The notes below the pieces were generated by a model. The model was not told where the DNA came from. It saw nothing but the letters and a program-made list of their open reading frames with translations, and ran no database searches. This document shows, in pieces, positions 34,867-50,945 of a DNA stretch of 64,000 nucleotides. The translations under genes and the position numbers were made by a program. The stretch's first letter is position 1; each line of letters opens with the position of its first letter. This DNA comes from Trema orientale (taxonomy: Eukaryota > Streptophyta > Magnoliopsida > Rosales > Cannabaceae). The stretch covers positions 1,188,490 to 1,252,489 of the forward strand of contig JXTC01000038.1 in the NCBI GenBank assembly GCA_002914845.1, read 5' to 3'.

Positions 34867-36200
34867 CTACAAAGGATAGATAAGAGTAAAGACACTGAAG
34901 TATTTGACATTATCTTCGGATTTTATGTCTAGAAATTTCGAATCTGTTTCTTCAAGCTCGCCTGTTTGAAGCGAGTATTCATATGTGTTACAATTTCTGA
35001 CCATATAAGTCGCATCTTCATTGGTTGGATACTCATCTTCGCCGCATTTTAGGCCACCCTCATGCACCAAAAGCCACGGCGTACTCCTAGAGGAGGGTGC
35101 AATATCATTGCTGTAATCCAATTCCCAAACTTTCAGACTCAAGCAAGCATGGCTAAGCTTAAGCAACTGTAATAATCGTAGCTTCCCTGAGACAACTCCA
35201 ATGCATGCTTTGCCTTCAGAAAGAGGCTGAGTATGGCTAAAGCCAATAGGGAGGTGAATCAAATGGCATTTCCTATAGTTTTGATTAGAACATGGGCCTA
35301 TGCAACTCAAAGGATTCCAGGCAATAATTCCTTCAAAGCTCCTAAGCCCATCTAGCCAGTACAGAACTCCATTCTATGAAACAAAAAAAATTCCCTTCAT
35401 CTCCAAGGTTGAGAGCTCGTATCTCGCAGTATGTTTGCCATCATTTTTCAATCTCTGAACAAAATATAAATGCCATAAAGCAATCGATATCACATTGTTA
35501 GTCAGGCTCACACACAAATCTACATCCGAAATATTGATACTCAATTGGATTAGTGGTACTCTCACAGGTGGCCCAAACACAATCAAGGTAAGCTAACCAC
35601 ATATTCTTAGTGAAGTTGAACCCAAAATTTTTGTACTTACTAGTAGTATTGGCAAGTCTCAAGGAGCGCTACCGTCTGCATAGTGAACGGATTGCAAATA
35701 TAGTAATCTTTAAATGAACCTTTAAGTGACACCACCAACAAGTCGTGGAAGTACCATATGGTCACGTCAGGCTAAGGCAAAAAGCTTAGATCATGACTAG
35801 GTATTAATAGTACGAAGCTTCTCTGAGTCATCACATCTTTCAACGTAAAAATGTATACAGATTGGTTCGTCGACTTTGGAAGAGTAAAAGATATACTTAA
35901 TGTTATTAGATATAATAGATTAATGGAAGAAGAACAAAAGGATTCAGATTGTTTGTGGTGATATTGAAGTTGATTGAAGCAGAGAATAAACGAAGGGCGA
36001 GATATAAGAGAAAGCCAACTCTTGCAGACGGTGCTACATTGGGTTACAAATTGGCCATAGGGGAGACGGGGGAATATTTCGAGGAGTAGATCGTCACCGA
36101 GACTGGAATGGATGGATATGACGGATGTGGTTTTTACTGAGTGTTGCTTTTCTTCATTGTTCTACTGCAGCTAATAATAATACATTAAGCATGCTTGACC
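34867..36200 (-). pseudogene. F-box protein copy 3, heavily decayed
   Basis: On the - strand an F-box remnant (SLGDDLLLEIFPRLPYGQF, CKSWLSLISRPSFILCFNQL) is read at about 36110-35950. ATG CTT at about 36193 is where the paralogues start, but this reading ends after 12 codons. Most of the N-terminal basic helix is missing. The C-terminal part is open only from about 35310 to 34867 (HLPIGFSHTQPLSEGKACIG, SGKLRLLQLLKLSHACLSLK, VWELDYSNDIAPSSRSTPWL), with frame changes between 35900 and 35310. It is clearly related to the genes at 4346-5899 and 11435-12883 but older and non-functional. Confidence 0.85.
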
Positions 36201-36296
36201 GGCTATGCCTTCAAACTTTTCAAACTCTCTTGTCTATTATATAACCTCGTCCTAGGCTAGGAACATTTCTCCTCAAAAATATGGAATAAATAAGAA

Positions 36297-36468
36297 GCAC
36301 ACTAGGAATAGTTCAATGGGTAGGCTAGGATGAGATGGAGATTGAGTATTAGATTAGAAGTTTGACTCCAGAGTGCACGTAAGTTATTTTCTTTTTTCTT
36401 TTTTTTTTTTTTTGGTAAAGTGGTGGTCATTGGTTAAGCCAATTATTATTTTTTTTTTTTGCAAAAAA
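36297..36468 (+). mobile_element. tRNA-derived SINE, copy 3, with 13-bp TSD
   Basis: The head ATAGTTCAATGGGTAGG is followed by GAGATTGAGTATTAGATTAG, a B-box-like GAAGTTTGACTCCAG, GCACGTAAGTTATTTTC, a long T-run and AAAGTGGTGGTCATTGGTTA. The perfect direct repeat GAATAAATAAGAA flanks it (36284-36296 and 36469-36481). The head and the GTGGTCATTG...TAAGCC tail are shared with copies 1 and 2. Confidence 0.85.
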
Positions 36469-36959
36469 GAATAAATAAGAAAACAAACCCAGGCTTTGGC
36501 TACACTTTTCTTTTCAATTTTTTCTTTTCGCTTCTTAGCAAAATACTCATTTTCCAAAGTGTGTTTTATAATTTACACTTTCAATAGTTTTCTTTTGGTA
36601 AATACACCTTTTTTTAGAACTATTTTTACATTTTTTTTCATGAGAATTTTATAACAAATATTAAATCTAATAGTGAATATTGATAATAATCAAAATGCAA
36701 TATACAAACTAAAAAAAGTGTCAGAATACAATGTATAAAAGTGATATTATCCCTTGATTTAAATATGTCCATTTAGATCCTCAACTTATAGCAACAATAT
36801 ATGGACTGCATGATATCAAAAGAGAAAAAGCCCAACTAGGTCTATGTAAACTAGTAGAAAAGTGGAGGGGATTGAACAAAAATACCCCCTCTTTTGAAGG
36901 TATAGTTCAATATATATATCACTTTTTGATTTTATAAACAAAGATATCCCTTTTTTAAT

Positions 36960-37270
36960 AGTAACAATTTGTGCTTACTACTATACATCTGATAAATTAC
37001 TTATTCACCACTGTTAAGAAGTTGTATATAATTTATTTACCATGATTTTGAAAAAATTTTATCACTTATTAACGGTAGTATATTTACTATTATATCCCTT
37101 ATAAATTACTTATTTGCCACTATTATGAGGTGATATCATTTATTTACTGTGACTTGAAAAAGTTTATCATATAGCCAGTGGTATTAACATTATACCTCTA
37201 GCAAATTATTATTTATCATTATTATGAGATGGTATATTATTTATTTACCGTGATTAGAAAAAATTTATCA
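36960..37270. repeat. Tandem repeat, three units of about 105 bp
   Basis: Three diverged direct units share TACTATAYMTCTKATAAATTA, TTCACCACTRTTAWGA and a TTTATTTACCRTGAYTWGAA-like core. The unit length shifts by a few bases through indels. It runs straight into the different, longer repeat array that starts at about 37275. Confidence 0.65.
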
Positions 37271-37274
37271 TTTG

Positions 37275-38560
37275 TAGACCGGATTTTTCAGAAACATTTA
37301 ACAGAACTTTGGAAAATCCTATTAAAACATAGTAAACATAAATATATAATGAAAATTACCTCAGGGTGATCGGTTTGGTTGTTCTCTTTTTCTGCCTACA
37401 TTATTTTTAACATGAAAGAGTAATTAATACCATATCAAATGAGATTGGCCCCAATCAAACTCTAAATTATCCAGTTGAGGAACTTCTTTGAATTAAGAAC
37501 TTTACTAGCTCCATTCAAGCTCAAATAGACCCAGTCGAGTTTTTCGTTCTTTGACTTGAGAACTTTACTGGATCCATTTGTACTCAAATAAACCCAGTTG
37601 GATTTTTCAGAAACATTTAATACAACTTTGGAAAAACATAAAAAGAGCTAATAAAACTCAACTGGATTTGGAGTATGAAATTAAAATATAATCAACATTA
37701 ATGTATAATGAAAATTACCTGAGGGTGATCGGTTTGGGTGTTCTCTTTTTCTGCCTACATAATTTTAAACATGAAAAAAATCATTAATACCATATCAAAT
37801 TTGATTAGACCCAGTCAAACTCTAAAATATCCAGTTGAGGTACTTCTTTGAATTAAGAACTTTACTGGATCTATTCGAGCTCCAATGGACCCAGTCGGAT
37901 TTTTCACTCTTTGACCTAAGAACTCTACTAGATCCATTTGAACTCAAATGAGTCCAATTGGGTTCTTTCAGAAACATTTAACACACCTTTAGCAAGAAAA
38001 CCTAAAATGAACACAGTGGGATGGGTTTTCTCTTTTTCTACCTACATGATGTTAAACACGAAAGAGTCATTATTAATACCATATTAAATTTGATGGACTC
38101 AGTCAAACTCTAAAAGATCCAGTTGAGGTACTTATTTGAATTAAGAACTCTACTGGCTCCATTCAAACTCAAATGAACACAGTGGGATTGTCAAAAAAAA
38201 TTCAACAAAATTTTAGAAAGACCTCAATGGATCCATTCTACGAACTTCACTTTACTTCAATATCAAAAAACAAAATCTATTTCTTTTTGAATTAAACTCT
38301 TTGAATTAAGAACTTTACTGGATCCATTCGAGCTCAAATGGACCCAATCAGATTTTTTATGGATTCAAGGTATTTTCGAATTAAGAACCCTACTGGATCA
38401 TTCGAGCTCAAATGGACCCAGTCAGATTTTTCACTCTTTGACTTAAGAACTATATTGGATCCATTTGAGCTCAAATCAACCAATTAGGTTTTTCAGTAAC
38501 ATTTAACACAGCTTCTTCTAAAAATTAATTCAAGACACATATATTCTAGCTTCTGAGACA
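37275..38560. repeat. Higher-order tandem repeat, period about 340 bp with about 60-bp subrepeats
   Basis: The phrase TTTTTCAGAAACATTTAA recurs near 37287, 37602 and 37967, and as TTTTTCAGTAACATTTAA near 38488, giving a coarse period of about 340 bp. Within each large unit, subrepeats of about 60 bp carry AAGAACTTTACTGGATCCAT, GAGCTCAAATGGACCCAGT and CGGATTTTTCACTCTTTGAC. Two large units also contain CTGAGGGTGATCGGTTTGGG followed by TGTTCTCTTTTTCTGCCTAC. Read on the - strand, this has the form of a 36-bp exon between a TGTAG acceptor and a GTAATT donor. No transposon ends were found. Function is unknown. Confidence 0.75.
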
Positions 38561-38742
38561 CTTCTCAAAAGTGCATGTTACCTTATTTGAATATCTTGAT
38601 AATGTATTAAGATGGTAAAACAACTTCTTGTTTTAATTACTGAAATTCAGACCAAAAGGGAAAAAATCTAGAACAATAAATTGGAAAAAAAAATCACAAA
38701 ACAGCTTCTGGATGTTATCATAAGCCAAAAAGTGAAATTTTA

Positions 38743-38860
38743 CCTCATTTGGTATTGTTGATCTATCTGACTCAGAAATTGACCCGTCCGACTCAGAGGC
38801 TGATCCATCTGACCGGGGAATCTCTCCATTCGTCTCCGATTCAGACTCTGCCTCTACAGT
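38743..38860 (-). other. Exon-like acidic Ser/Glu/Asp-rich open stretch
   Basis: On the - strand an open segment lies between an acceptor-like ACTGTAG and a donor-like GAG/GTAAAA. It encodes AESESETNGEIPRSDGSASE followed by SDGSISESDRSTIPNE. It is more GC-rich and more codon-like than its surroundings. Base 38861 directly next to it is an N, the only ambiguous base I noticed. It could be an exon of a broken or unannotated gene whose introns are the neighbouring repeats, or a captured fragment. No family is recognised. Confidence 0.35.
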
Positions 38861-38879
38861 NTGATAGCTCTCAATTTGA

Positions 38880-39749
38880 TTTCATTTGAAAATAAAAAGG
38901 GTATAATAGGTATTTAACAAGTCCACGTTAGAAAAAAGCAAATGAAATTTTTTTTTAAAAAAAAATAGATATTACAAGGTTAATATTTAAAAACGGCTTT
39001 CCGAGAAGTTCATAGAGCTAATTTTTCCTATTAGACATCCACGGAGCATATTTAATAAAATTTCTCAAGAAAAAGTGGTAAAACTTAGATCAAAGAAAAT
39101 GACTGGTATACATTATTAGTTGGGTCTAATAAGTGTTATTGGTCTAACTTTTTCTGAAGATATATATATATATGGAAAAATTTAAACAAAACCCATTTCT
39201 CTGGGTTGATTAATTAAATGTAACAACTATCTATTTTCTACCATTTTTTTCATCTCCTTCCCAGCCACACGAGACTTCTCTCTGCTACATCGGTGGTGAA
39301 AGATGAATTGTCGTCGTCCGGAAAAATTCCCTCGCCGACCTCTCTTTCTGGTTCCGTTAGATCTCAAGTATTAGCTCCTTAGTGAAGTCCTCGACTTTCT
39401 TCTTGCGACGAAGCTCGAGTCTCGTAATCTATCAGGTAGATTTGGAACTTTGGTCGATTGTGGTGGCGGCTGCAGAGTGAGGTGAGATGAGGGTGATGGC
39501 TGGTAATGAGTGAGTGAAAAGAGTTTAAGGGTATATTTGTATTTCTTCTCCTAAAAGTGGTATAGTTTTAGTAGTGGTGTTATATTTAGTTAATTACTTA
39601 ACAAAATTGGTAACCGTCAACTTAGCGCATATATATGAGCTCGGCCCAACAGGCTGAGCATTACTCTCATCATGGGCCTGATCATAACTTTGAAACAAAT
39701 TTGGTGATGTAGATGGTCAGTCGGGCCTTTCCATTCAGTAGATTCGGCC
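38880..39749. other. Spacer and COQ3 upstream region
   Basis: Contains a GC-richer patch at about 39260-39440 that looks like a leader exon (ends ATCTATCAG before GTAGAT) but has no lasting frame. TA microsatellite at 39161-39174. The COQ3 promoter should lie in the last few hundred bases; GGCCCAACAGGC and TGGGCCTGA (GCCCA/TGGGC type boxes) are present at 39643-39681, common upstream of plant housekeeping genes. Confidence 0.4.
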
Positions 39750-41041
39750 ATGGCCTCCAAGCTCCTGATCCAACTCCGAGCTCTGTCCGCAGCCGCGAAC
39801 GGCCACCGCGTTCTCGCTCGTCGGGTCTTCTCCGATTCTCCGTCTCTGTCTCCACCCGAAGTTTCTTCTACTCCACCGCCACCGCCACCGCCACCGCCAC
39901 CGCCTCAAATTTCTCAGTCCGAATCCGGCGTCAAGTCTTCGGCTCCCTCGTCTTTGGATCAGAACGAGCTCGCTAAGTTCTCCTCCATTGCCGAAACCTG
40001 GTCTTCTCACTCCCCTAAACAATAATAATCTGTTTGGTTGCTTAGAAAATAAAAATTTCAGTTTATATATCAACTATGTATATATATATATATTATATTT
40101 GTACTCTCTTGATTTTGATATGTATTTTTATGGTCTTATTAGGTGGGATTCTGAAGGTCCATTCAAACCATTGCATGCCATTAATCCTATTAGGCTCTCT
40201 TTCATCCGCTCCACGCTTTGCCGACATTTCGGGTATATTACTTTTCGTTTGCTTCAATCTGGGTGGTATTTTTTTTTTTTTTTGAAAAATGTAAACTTAA
40301 TGTAAGCTTTTTCTTTTATACACGGCAAGAATTTAGTGTAGCATGATTTCTTTAGAGTAAAATTTAATTCATATTATGACCCTTTTTGCTAACCTTGGTA
40401 GGTATTGTTGATTAATGCTCTGAGGATGAGATAGTATTTGGAATTGTTTTATCGTGAATGTGATGACTATGCTTTTGTTACTTGAGAGTCATGGAATTCA
40501 AATTTTGTTTCTTGGGGTGGGTCGTGTTAAATTGATTTCTTGTTTCAGGAGGGATCCGAACTCTGCTAGGCCTTTCCAAGGACTAAAATTTGTTGATGTT
40601 GGTTGTGGTGGTGGAATTCTTTCTGAGGTACGTTTTTATATTTTTTTGTTCTATCCCATTCATACTCTATTATGGTTATTTAGTTTGTCTTTCTAATTTA
40701 CCATTACCTATTTATTTGTGGCAAATTTCTTTATCACGTAGTCGTAACCATGCCGAACAATCTTTCTTTTTTTTTTCCCCCTTTGTTTTTCTTGAAATAA
40801 TATAAATCCTAATTTATTAGTTTCTTTTTCATCTTCAGCCTCTAGCTCGAATGGGAGCTACTGTAACTGGAGTTGATGCTGTAGAGAAAAATATCAAAAT
40901 TGCACGCCTTCATGCTGTATGACAAGTTTTGTTTTAAACCTTTGTCTTTATTCTGTACTGTAATTCTTTGGTTATTTCTGGTATGAATTCTGGAAAATTT
41001 TGATCTTATGCTACTATTCCATATTTTCTTTGAAGAGATTT

Positions 41042-41079
<38 letters not shown>

Positions 41080-43054
41080 ATAGGATGTAATTAGTTCAAT
41101 TTCCATTTCTTTTGTATTATGGAAATTGACAAGCTACATATCTGCTGTTGTTGTGGGGTTGGAGAGGAGGGTACAGAGTGGGAAAGGGGCTTTTTAGTTC
41201 TATTCCTAGTTGATTTCCCTGTTTCCTTTCTATCCTTAATTCCTAGTGTTGTCGCTTATGTTTACCTTGCTATTTGTTTGGGGTTTACTTCGGCTAGAAA
41301 TGTCATACTCCTTAGTATTGCTGAGTACATTGCTTGTGTTCTTATGATTTTTGCTTACACTTATGAGACTGCTCTTATTTTAAACAGGATTTGGATCCAC
41401 TGACTTCAACAATTGAGTATTGTTGCACAACAGCCGGTACGTGCTTTGTTTAGTTCCTGTATAGGTCAAACTTTCTGGTAATCTTGGTCCAGTTACTCAT
41501 TCAAATAGCATTTCCTTTATCTTTAGAATACCTGGCTTATATTGGCTAGATCTTCACATGTGAAAATGAGTTGTCATCTGTGTTCGTATGAAATCTATCT
41601 GCAAGATGTTAATGAAGGGGAGGCTTGGCTTTGCTCTCTTAGTTTCTAACTTGATTCATCGTATGCTAAAAGGGTTCTGTTTAATTGCTAAATGTTTCTG
41701 TAAAGACTATAGATGAATTCTAATAAATTCAAGCTTATACATCATTTTCATGATAAATAATTAAATTTTTCTGCAACTTCAACAGTATAGTTAATTGGAC
41801 TAGTAATCAACTGGCTTTGAATTTTGTCTTTTCATTTTATATGTCTAGTACTTGTTTTCTGAAATGTAGAAGCTTATGCTATATTATTATGGACAGAAAA
41901 GATGGTTGAAGAACATAAAAGTTTTGATGCTGTGATTTCTTTAGAGGTGCGTTCTTCCAGCCCCAACCTCCTGTCCCTAAATGTTTACTGAAATCTCAGT
42001 GCAGTTGTGAAATATGTTTTTCGTGAGTATTGGTGGCAAGAACTCTAGTAAAGGCATACTAAGATACTGATTTTTGGTTCTTCCAAAAAGATAGTTTACC
42101 AGCTTTTCCGAGTTTCTCCATGCAGTCTCAAATTCGAATCTGACTTATTCAATAATATGAATTTTACGTTAGGTAATTGAGCACGTAGCAAATCCTGCTG
42201 AATTCTGCAAGTCTCTGGCAGCATTAACTGTCCCCAATGGAGCTACAGTGATTTCAACTATTAACCGGTCTATGAGAGCATATGCTGCTACCATCGTCAT
42301 AGCCGAGTATCTTCTCCGTTGGGTATTGCTCTTCACTCTACTGCAGCTTATTATGTTTTGTTACTCTGCTATTGAGCATCCCATTGCTTTTCTCGATATG
42401 ACATTTGCCATGCATGAAGATCAATGATCTTCAGTTGTTTTAAAGATACTAATGGAATCAGAAAGGTGCTTAAAACCAATCAATTTAAATATGGGTTAAA
42501 GACGAGGGGACGATTGTCTGCAAGAACTGTCCTTGCATTGTAAAGACATTTCTCATTCGACATGAGTCAACTGATTGTGTCCTCTGTCACACAAAAGCAT
42601 AGGAAATATAATATTTTTCTGCTCCAAGTTTCTTGCCCATGTAAAACAGTGAAATATTTGTCACACAAGGATCTAAGTTGTATTTTTACCCCAACTCTAG
42701 GCTTTTTGGATTAACTTCCGTGTTAATATCCGGTTTATTTTTACAGCTTCCCATAGGTACACACCAATGGTCAAGTTTTATAACTCCTGAAGAATTGGTC
42801 CTGATCCTTCGGCGTGCTTCTGTTTCTGTAAGCAAAGCACATGTTTGGAAACCTATTATTATTATTATTATTGTGATGCATGCCTATAATGTTAGTCTCT
42901 GGATCTGTCCATAAACCGTGTTTTCCATTTGGTTGATTTTGTGCAGGTTGAAGAGATGGCTGGATTTGTTTACGACCCCTTGACAGGAAAATGGTCTCTA
43001 TCTGATGACATTAGTGTAAATTATATCACTTATGGCACCAAACCAGCCCTCTAA
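39750..43054 (+). CDS. COQ3: Ubiquinone biosynthesis O-methyltransferase, mitochondrial (COQ3)
   Basis: SAM-dependent methyltransferase that carries out the O-methylation steps of ubiquinone synthesis in mitochondria. Nine exons: 39750-40000, 40143-40232, 40549-40627, 40839-40916, 41388-41436, 41897-41946, 42173-42322, 42747-42827 and 42947-43054. They give 311 aa with continuous frame. The N-terminus MASKLLIQLRALSAAANGHR is a likely mitochondrial presequence. SAM motif I is FVDVGCGGGILSE (residues 128-140), followed by GATVTGVDAVEKNIKIARLH, FDAVISLEVIEHVANP and THQWSSFITPEEL, all typical of UbiG/COQ3. A run of Pro residues at about 42-52, encoded by a (CCACCG)n repeat, lies between presequence and enzyme. 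A second upstream frame from 39713 is out of phase and not used. Confidence 0.95.
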
Positions 43055-44594
43055 ATAGAAATATACCAGAAATTTTCGTGATCGTTCTTTATTTGTTTTG
43101 CTGAGATAGAAAAAAGTTTTGAATAAAAGGTAATTTCTCATTCTATTGTTTCTTTGTCAGCTGGTTTCCACATCCATTTTTAACTTCGAAAGATGCTGTA
43201 ACTGTTAGGAAAAGACCAAGCAAATGAGTTACATAGATGATTCCGAAGAACGAAGAGAGTCTACGGCAATTGTTAAAGAAAAATGTCATGTTTTTTGCCG
43301 ATGAAGAAAAATGTTATGTTGTTTGTACAAGCAGATCCACATCTGAAAAAAAAAAAAAAAAAAGAAGGAAAAAGAAACTGAACTGTTTAGAGATGAAAAT
43401 GAAACCATAAGGAGAAATTTGTTTGGTTTAGTTCCGTTTGTTTATGTTTTGTTGGACGAGCAAAATTAAGAATTAACAAAGCGTAACGTGAATCGTGATT
43501 GAAATTTTCTTGGGGAATGGAGAGATTAGATAAACCGGGTGAGTAACGGAGTGACGTCATCCGTTATCTCCTGTCGTTATCTTCTCGCTCTGGGCGTGGA
43601 AGTTTATAAAATTAAATGATAATATTATGGATTGAGCTCCCCGAGATGACCGAATCGCCGCGTTATGGCGGGGCCCTTAACCTTCATCCCATTTGTGTAC
43701 TACATAGGAAGGAAGGTGGGTACGTCACGTTTCTCTTACTAAAAGCCAAGTTAAAAAATCAGTTCTTTTTAAATAATGATTTTAAAACGATGACTAATCC
43801 ATATAACTTAGTGGCGCAAATTCTTGTCCCAATTTTACTTTCAACGATCATCAAAAATTGACAAAATTAGGAGAGATGTGCAAATACGAAACATAGTGTA
43901 TTTAGTATTGTACATAGAATAATGTGGTAATAACCTTAATTAATACTCTTTTCTCATTGAACAAGCCAAATACAGTTGTTAAAAAATAATAATTAGAGCT
44001 GATAATCATAGTACTTATAATAAAGACCAAGGAATTACTATTGTTCTTCACATAAAATTTTTATTTTACCATAACGGATCATGTTGTAATAATTATAAAT
44101 AAATAAATAATATGGTAGGCAAAGTACCAAAATGGCAGTAATATCACATTTCTATAGTATACAATAATAACATAATCTTTTGATAAGGTAGTTGTTATTG
44201 AATTGTCGATACATTTTCAAGAAAAAAAAAATGTCATGTTCAATTAATTTCATTCCAAAAAATTCATTTTAGGTCTTCATTAATCATAAATCATCTTTAT
44301 TTTCTCTTTAAAAAAATCACAATTTTTTTTAAAAATTTCTTTTTTAAAGTGGGACTTTACCTCCTTTATTTTCTTTTAATTTTAAGTATGGAAAGACACG
44401 TCATAATTTCGGACAAGGTATTTTTTTTTTTTTTGGGGGGTAATGTCTGACAAGGTATTGAGTTGGAATAGTTCTCTCTCTTTCGTATATATGTATACAC
44501 ACACACGTATATAGAATTCATCTGGTTCCATTTTCCAAAAGCAATAGTTCTAAATTAATTTTGTTTCATTTGGGAAGAGAGAAGGAGAAGAAAA
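43055..44594. other. Spacer between COQ3 and CSY
   Basis: COQ3 3' UTR, then AT-rich sequence with A- and T-runs. A slightly GC-richer patch at 43490-43740 (ACGGAGTGACGTCATCCGTT, a palindromic TGACGTCA bZIP-type core) has an 81-codon frame that I do not recognise. CT and TA/CA microsatellites lie at 44472-44512, just upstream of the CSY leader. Confidence 0.45.
43550..43559. promoter_or_regulatory. Palindromic TGACGTCA site
   Basis: GTGACGTCAT at about 43551-43560 contains the perfect palindrome TGACGTCA, the C-box/CRE-type core bound by plant bZIP factors. It lies 1 kb before the CSY start and 0.5 kb after COQ3. Function is only inferred. Confidence 0.3.
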
Positions 44595-48956
<4,362 letters not shown>

Positions 48957-49244
48957 TCCTTTTACTGGAGTCTGATCCATTTCAAACTAAACATCACGAG
49001 GGAAGGAAAATAAATTTGATAAAAATTCGTGGCAAGGAACATAAATATTCACTACTTGGTTGGTAGTGTTACTATTGTTTTGGCTACGACACAATATTTA
49101 CAGCTTTAAGCATAAAAGATGTGCCTGTATAAGCAGGATGTCGGCAGATTGTAGGTTATAAATGTAGACATTTCAAATAAGTTTAACTTTGTTCGCTGCT
49201 TGTATTAAGTAATGCCATATTAATGGTTGGTTACTTGGTTCCTC
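48957..49244. other. CSY 3' flank
   Basis: Probable 3' UTR of CSY. No other feature is seen before the SINE-like repeat at 49245. Confidence 0.4.
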
Positions 49245-49522
49245 ACATCAATGTTTTGTTTTTTTGGTAATGGGTGGAGGGGGCGACCAGCGTGGCTACC
49301 CTCTTTAGGCGTGATTATAGGAGCTCCAACCTTACTCAAAAATGTTCGCCAAGAACTTGCGGACGGGTTGTCTCCACGGACAGTGGAGTGCTTCACCTGA
49401 ATTCAACCCAACAACTAGCGGGAACGATACCCTTGGGAGCTAAGGCCTAGGCACACTCTATCGGATAGTGGACCTTAGATTCCCAGGATAAACGTATTAC
49501 CACTGAGTCACTTGTTCGGTAG
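49245..49522 (-). repeat. Probable SINE or similar short retroposon
   Basis: GC-richer than its surroundings. Read on the - strand it starts CTACCGAACAAGTGACTCAG and TGGTAATACG (A-box-like). It holds GGGTTGAATTCAGGTG (B-box-like) and ends in a G/C-rich part followed by ACCAAAAAAAC. This resembles plant tRNA-derived SINEs, but the spacing between the boxes is long and no clear target-site duplication was found. Confidence 0.4.
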
Positions 49523-50945
49523 TACAATTGTGTTCTATTTTATCTAATACATTTTGCCACTACGAATTCAAAACTACAAGATTGTAACAGGAAATGACAT
49601 GGATTTGCATACGGTACATTAGCTTGTTTTATTTTTAAGCGAGCTTAATCAATCAAAAGTCGTCAATTGTCAGGCCAGTTGGTCGACGAGGAATGTTTTG
49701 GAAAGATAAGACACGTTTGTCGAATCTCGACCCTCCATTGCTGCAGTGAAACCCTCTATGATAATAGGTCACTTTAGAATTAGATTTCTCCTTGCTTCTT
49801 TAGTTAGTAATAACCGATGTTTTGATGAAGCTGTATGATTAAATCCCATAGTGTGAGAAGTTGCGGCTCTAGGCTAGTTGTCCTACCCTTAGTATCCTTT
49901 GCTCTAATCGAAAGAGGGTTCATACCTCATTATTAAGCAGTGAAAAGCAATTGCTGGGAACTTGGCTTATGTTCTTTATTCTTGAAAGCTTTTGTTTTAG
50001 TTCTTTGTTAACAGTTTTGTCTTGTTTTAGCTTATGAAGAACATAATCCAAATACCACTTTGGCATTTGAATTTCAAGACACCCTAAGTTTGCAATTTGA
50101 ATTTATATTTTATCTCGGTTTCAACATAATTATTGCAAATCAAAGATCAAAAGTCAATAAATATAATTTGAAGAAACAAACAAGTCACTTGAAAGTCGAT
50201 AGACAAATACATAATTAATGTACAAGTTTGGAATACAGTAGAATTCATATTTATAGGCAAGTATGAGAGTATTGATTGCTTTATTTGTTCAAAGTAATAC
50301 TATGGGCACCGCATAGTGCCTATGTGAGTCTGTTATTAGCTGATTATAGTTACAAAATTAAAATACCCTGTAATTTCCTCACTTTTATTGAGAGTTGTCT
50401 TTTACCCCATCACATTTGAAATTTCGCCCACACGCCTCAATTTTTACGTATATAGTGTCATTTTGTTCCAGTTTCCACAAATATTTATTTCACTTTACCC
50501 TTGCAGATGATATTAAAAAAAATATCATTTTTACCTACTAAATATGAAGACCAGCTGAATAAAGAAATTAAAATCACTCTATTTTCAAATTTGCACAAAA
50601 ATTCAGGAAAAAAATTTATAGTTAAAATCAAGAATGATGAGAAAATTTCAATAATCTTATTTGCATAAAACAACATTTAGTTTAAATGAGTATTATCTTC
50701 AATGAAAAAACCAAAAGCTTTCATCATCTATACTCAGACTTTTAATCATGCAAATCAGCATTAGATTTGTAAAAATTAAGGCAAAACAAACTAACATTAC
50801 ATTCATAGAAAATAGGATGTGTAGGCTAAATTTTAAATATGAGGGAGTAAACGATTACTCTTAGTAAGGTTAGGGGACTGTATGATGCTTTGTCTTAATT
50901 ACAAATCAAGTAGATCTATGTGAGATCTATTCTATTAATTATTAG
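49523..50945. other. Spacer, no gene seen
   Basis: AT-rich spacer. Short open frames on both strands lack any recognisable motif. It ends in ATTATTAG, the left target-site copy of the hAT-like element. Confidence 0.4.

Noticed and set aside
13890..36468. tRNA genes at the A/B-box sequences
   Set aside because: The heads cannot be completed to a cloverleaf with an anticodon stem by eye, the bodies continue for about 100 bp, and the copies have target-site duplications. They are SINEs.
36830..39600. One single transposon covering both tandem arrays
   Set aside because: No convincing terminal repeats, target-site duplication or transposase remnant could be found at matching borders, so the idea is left as an open question.
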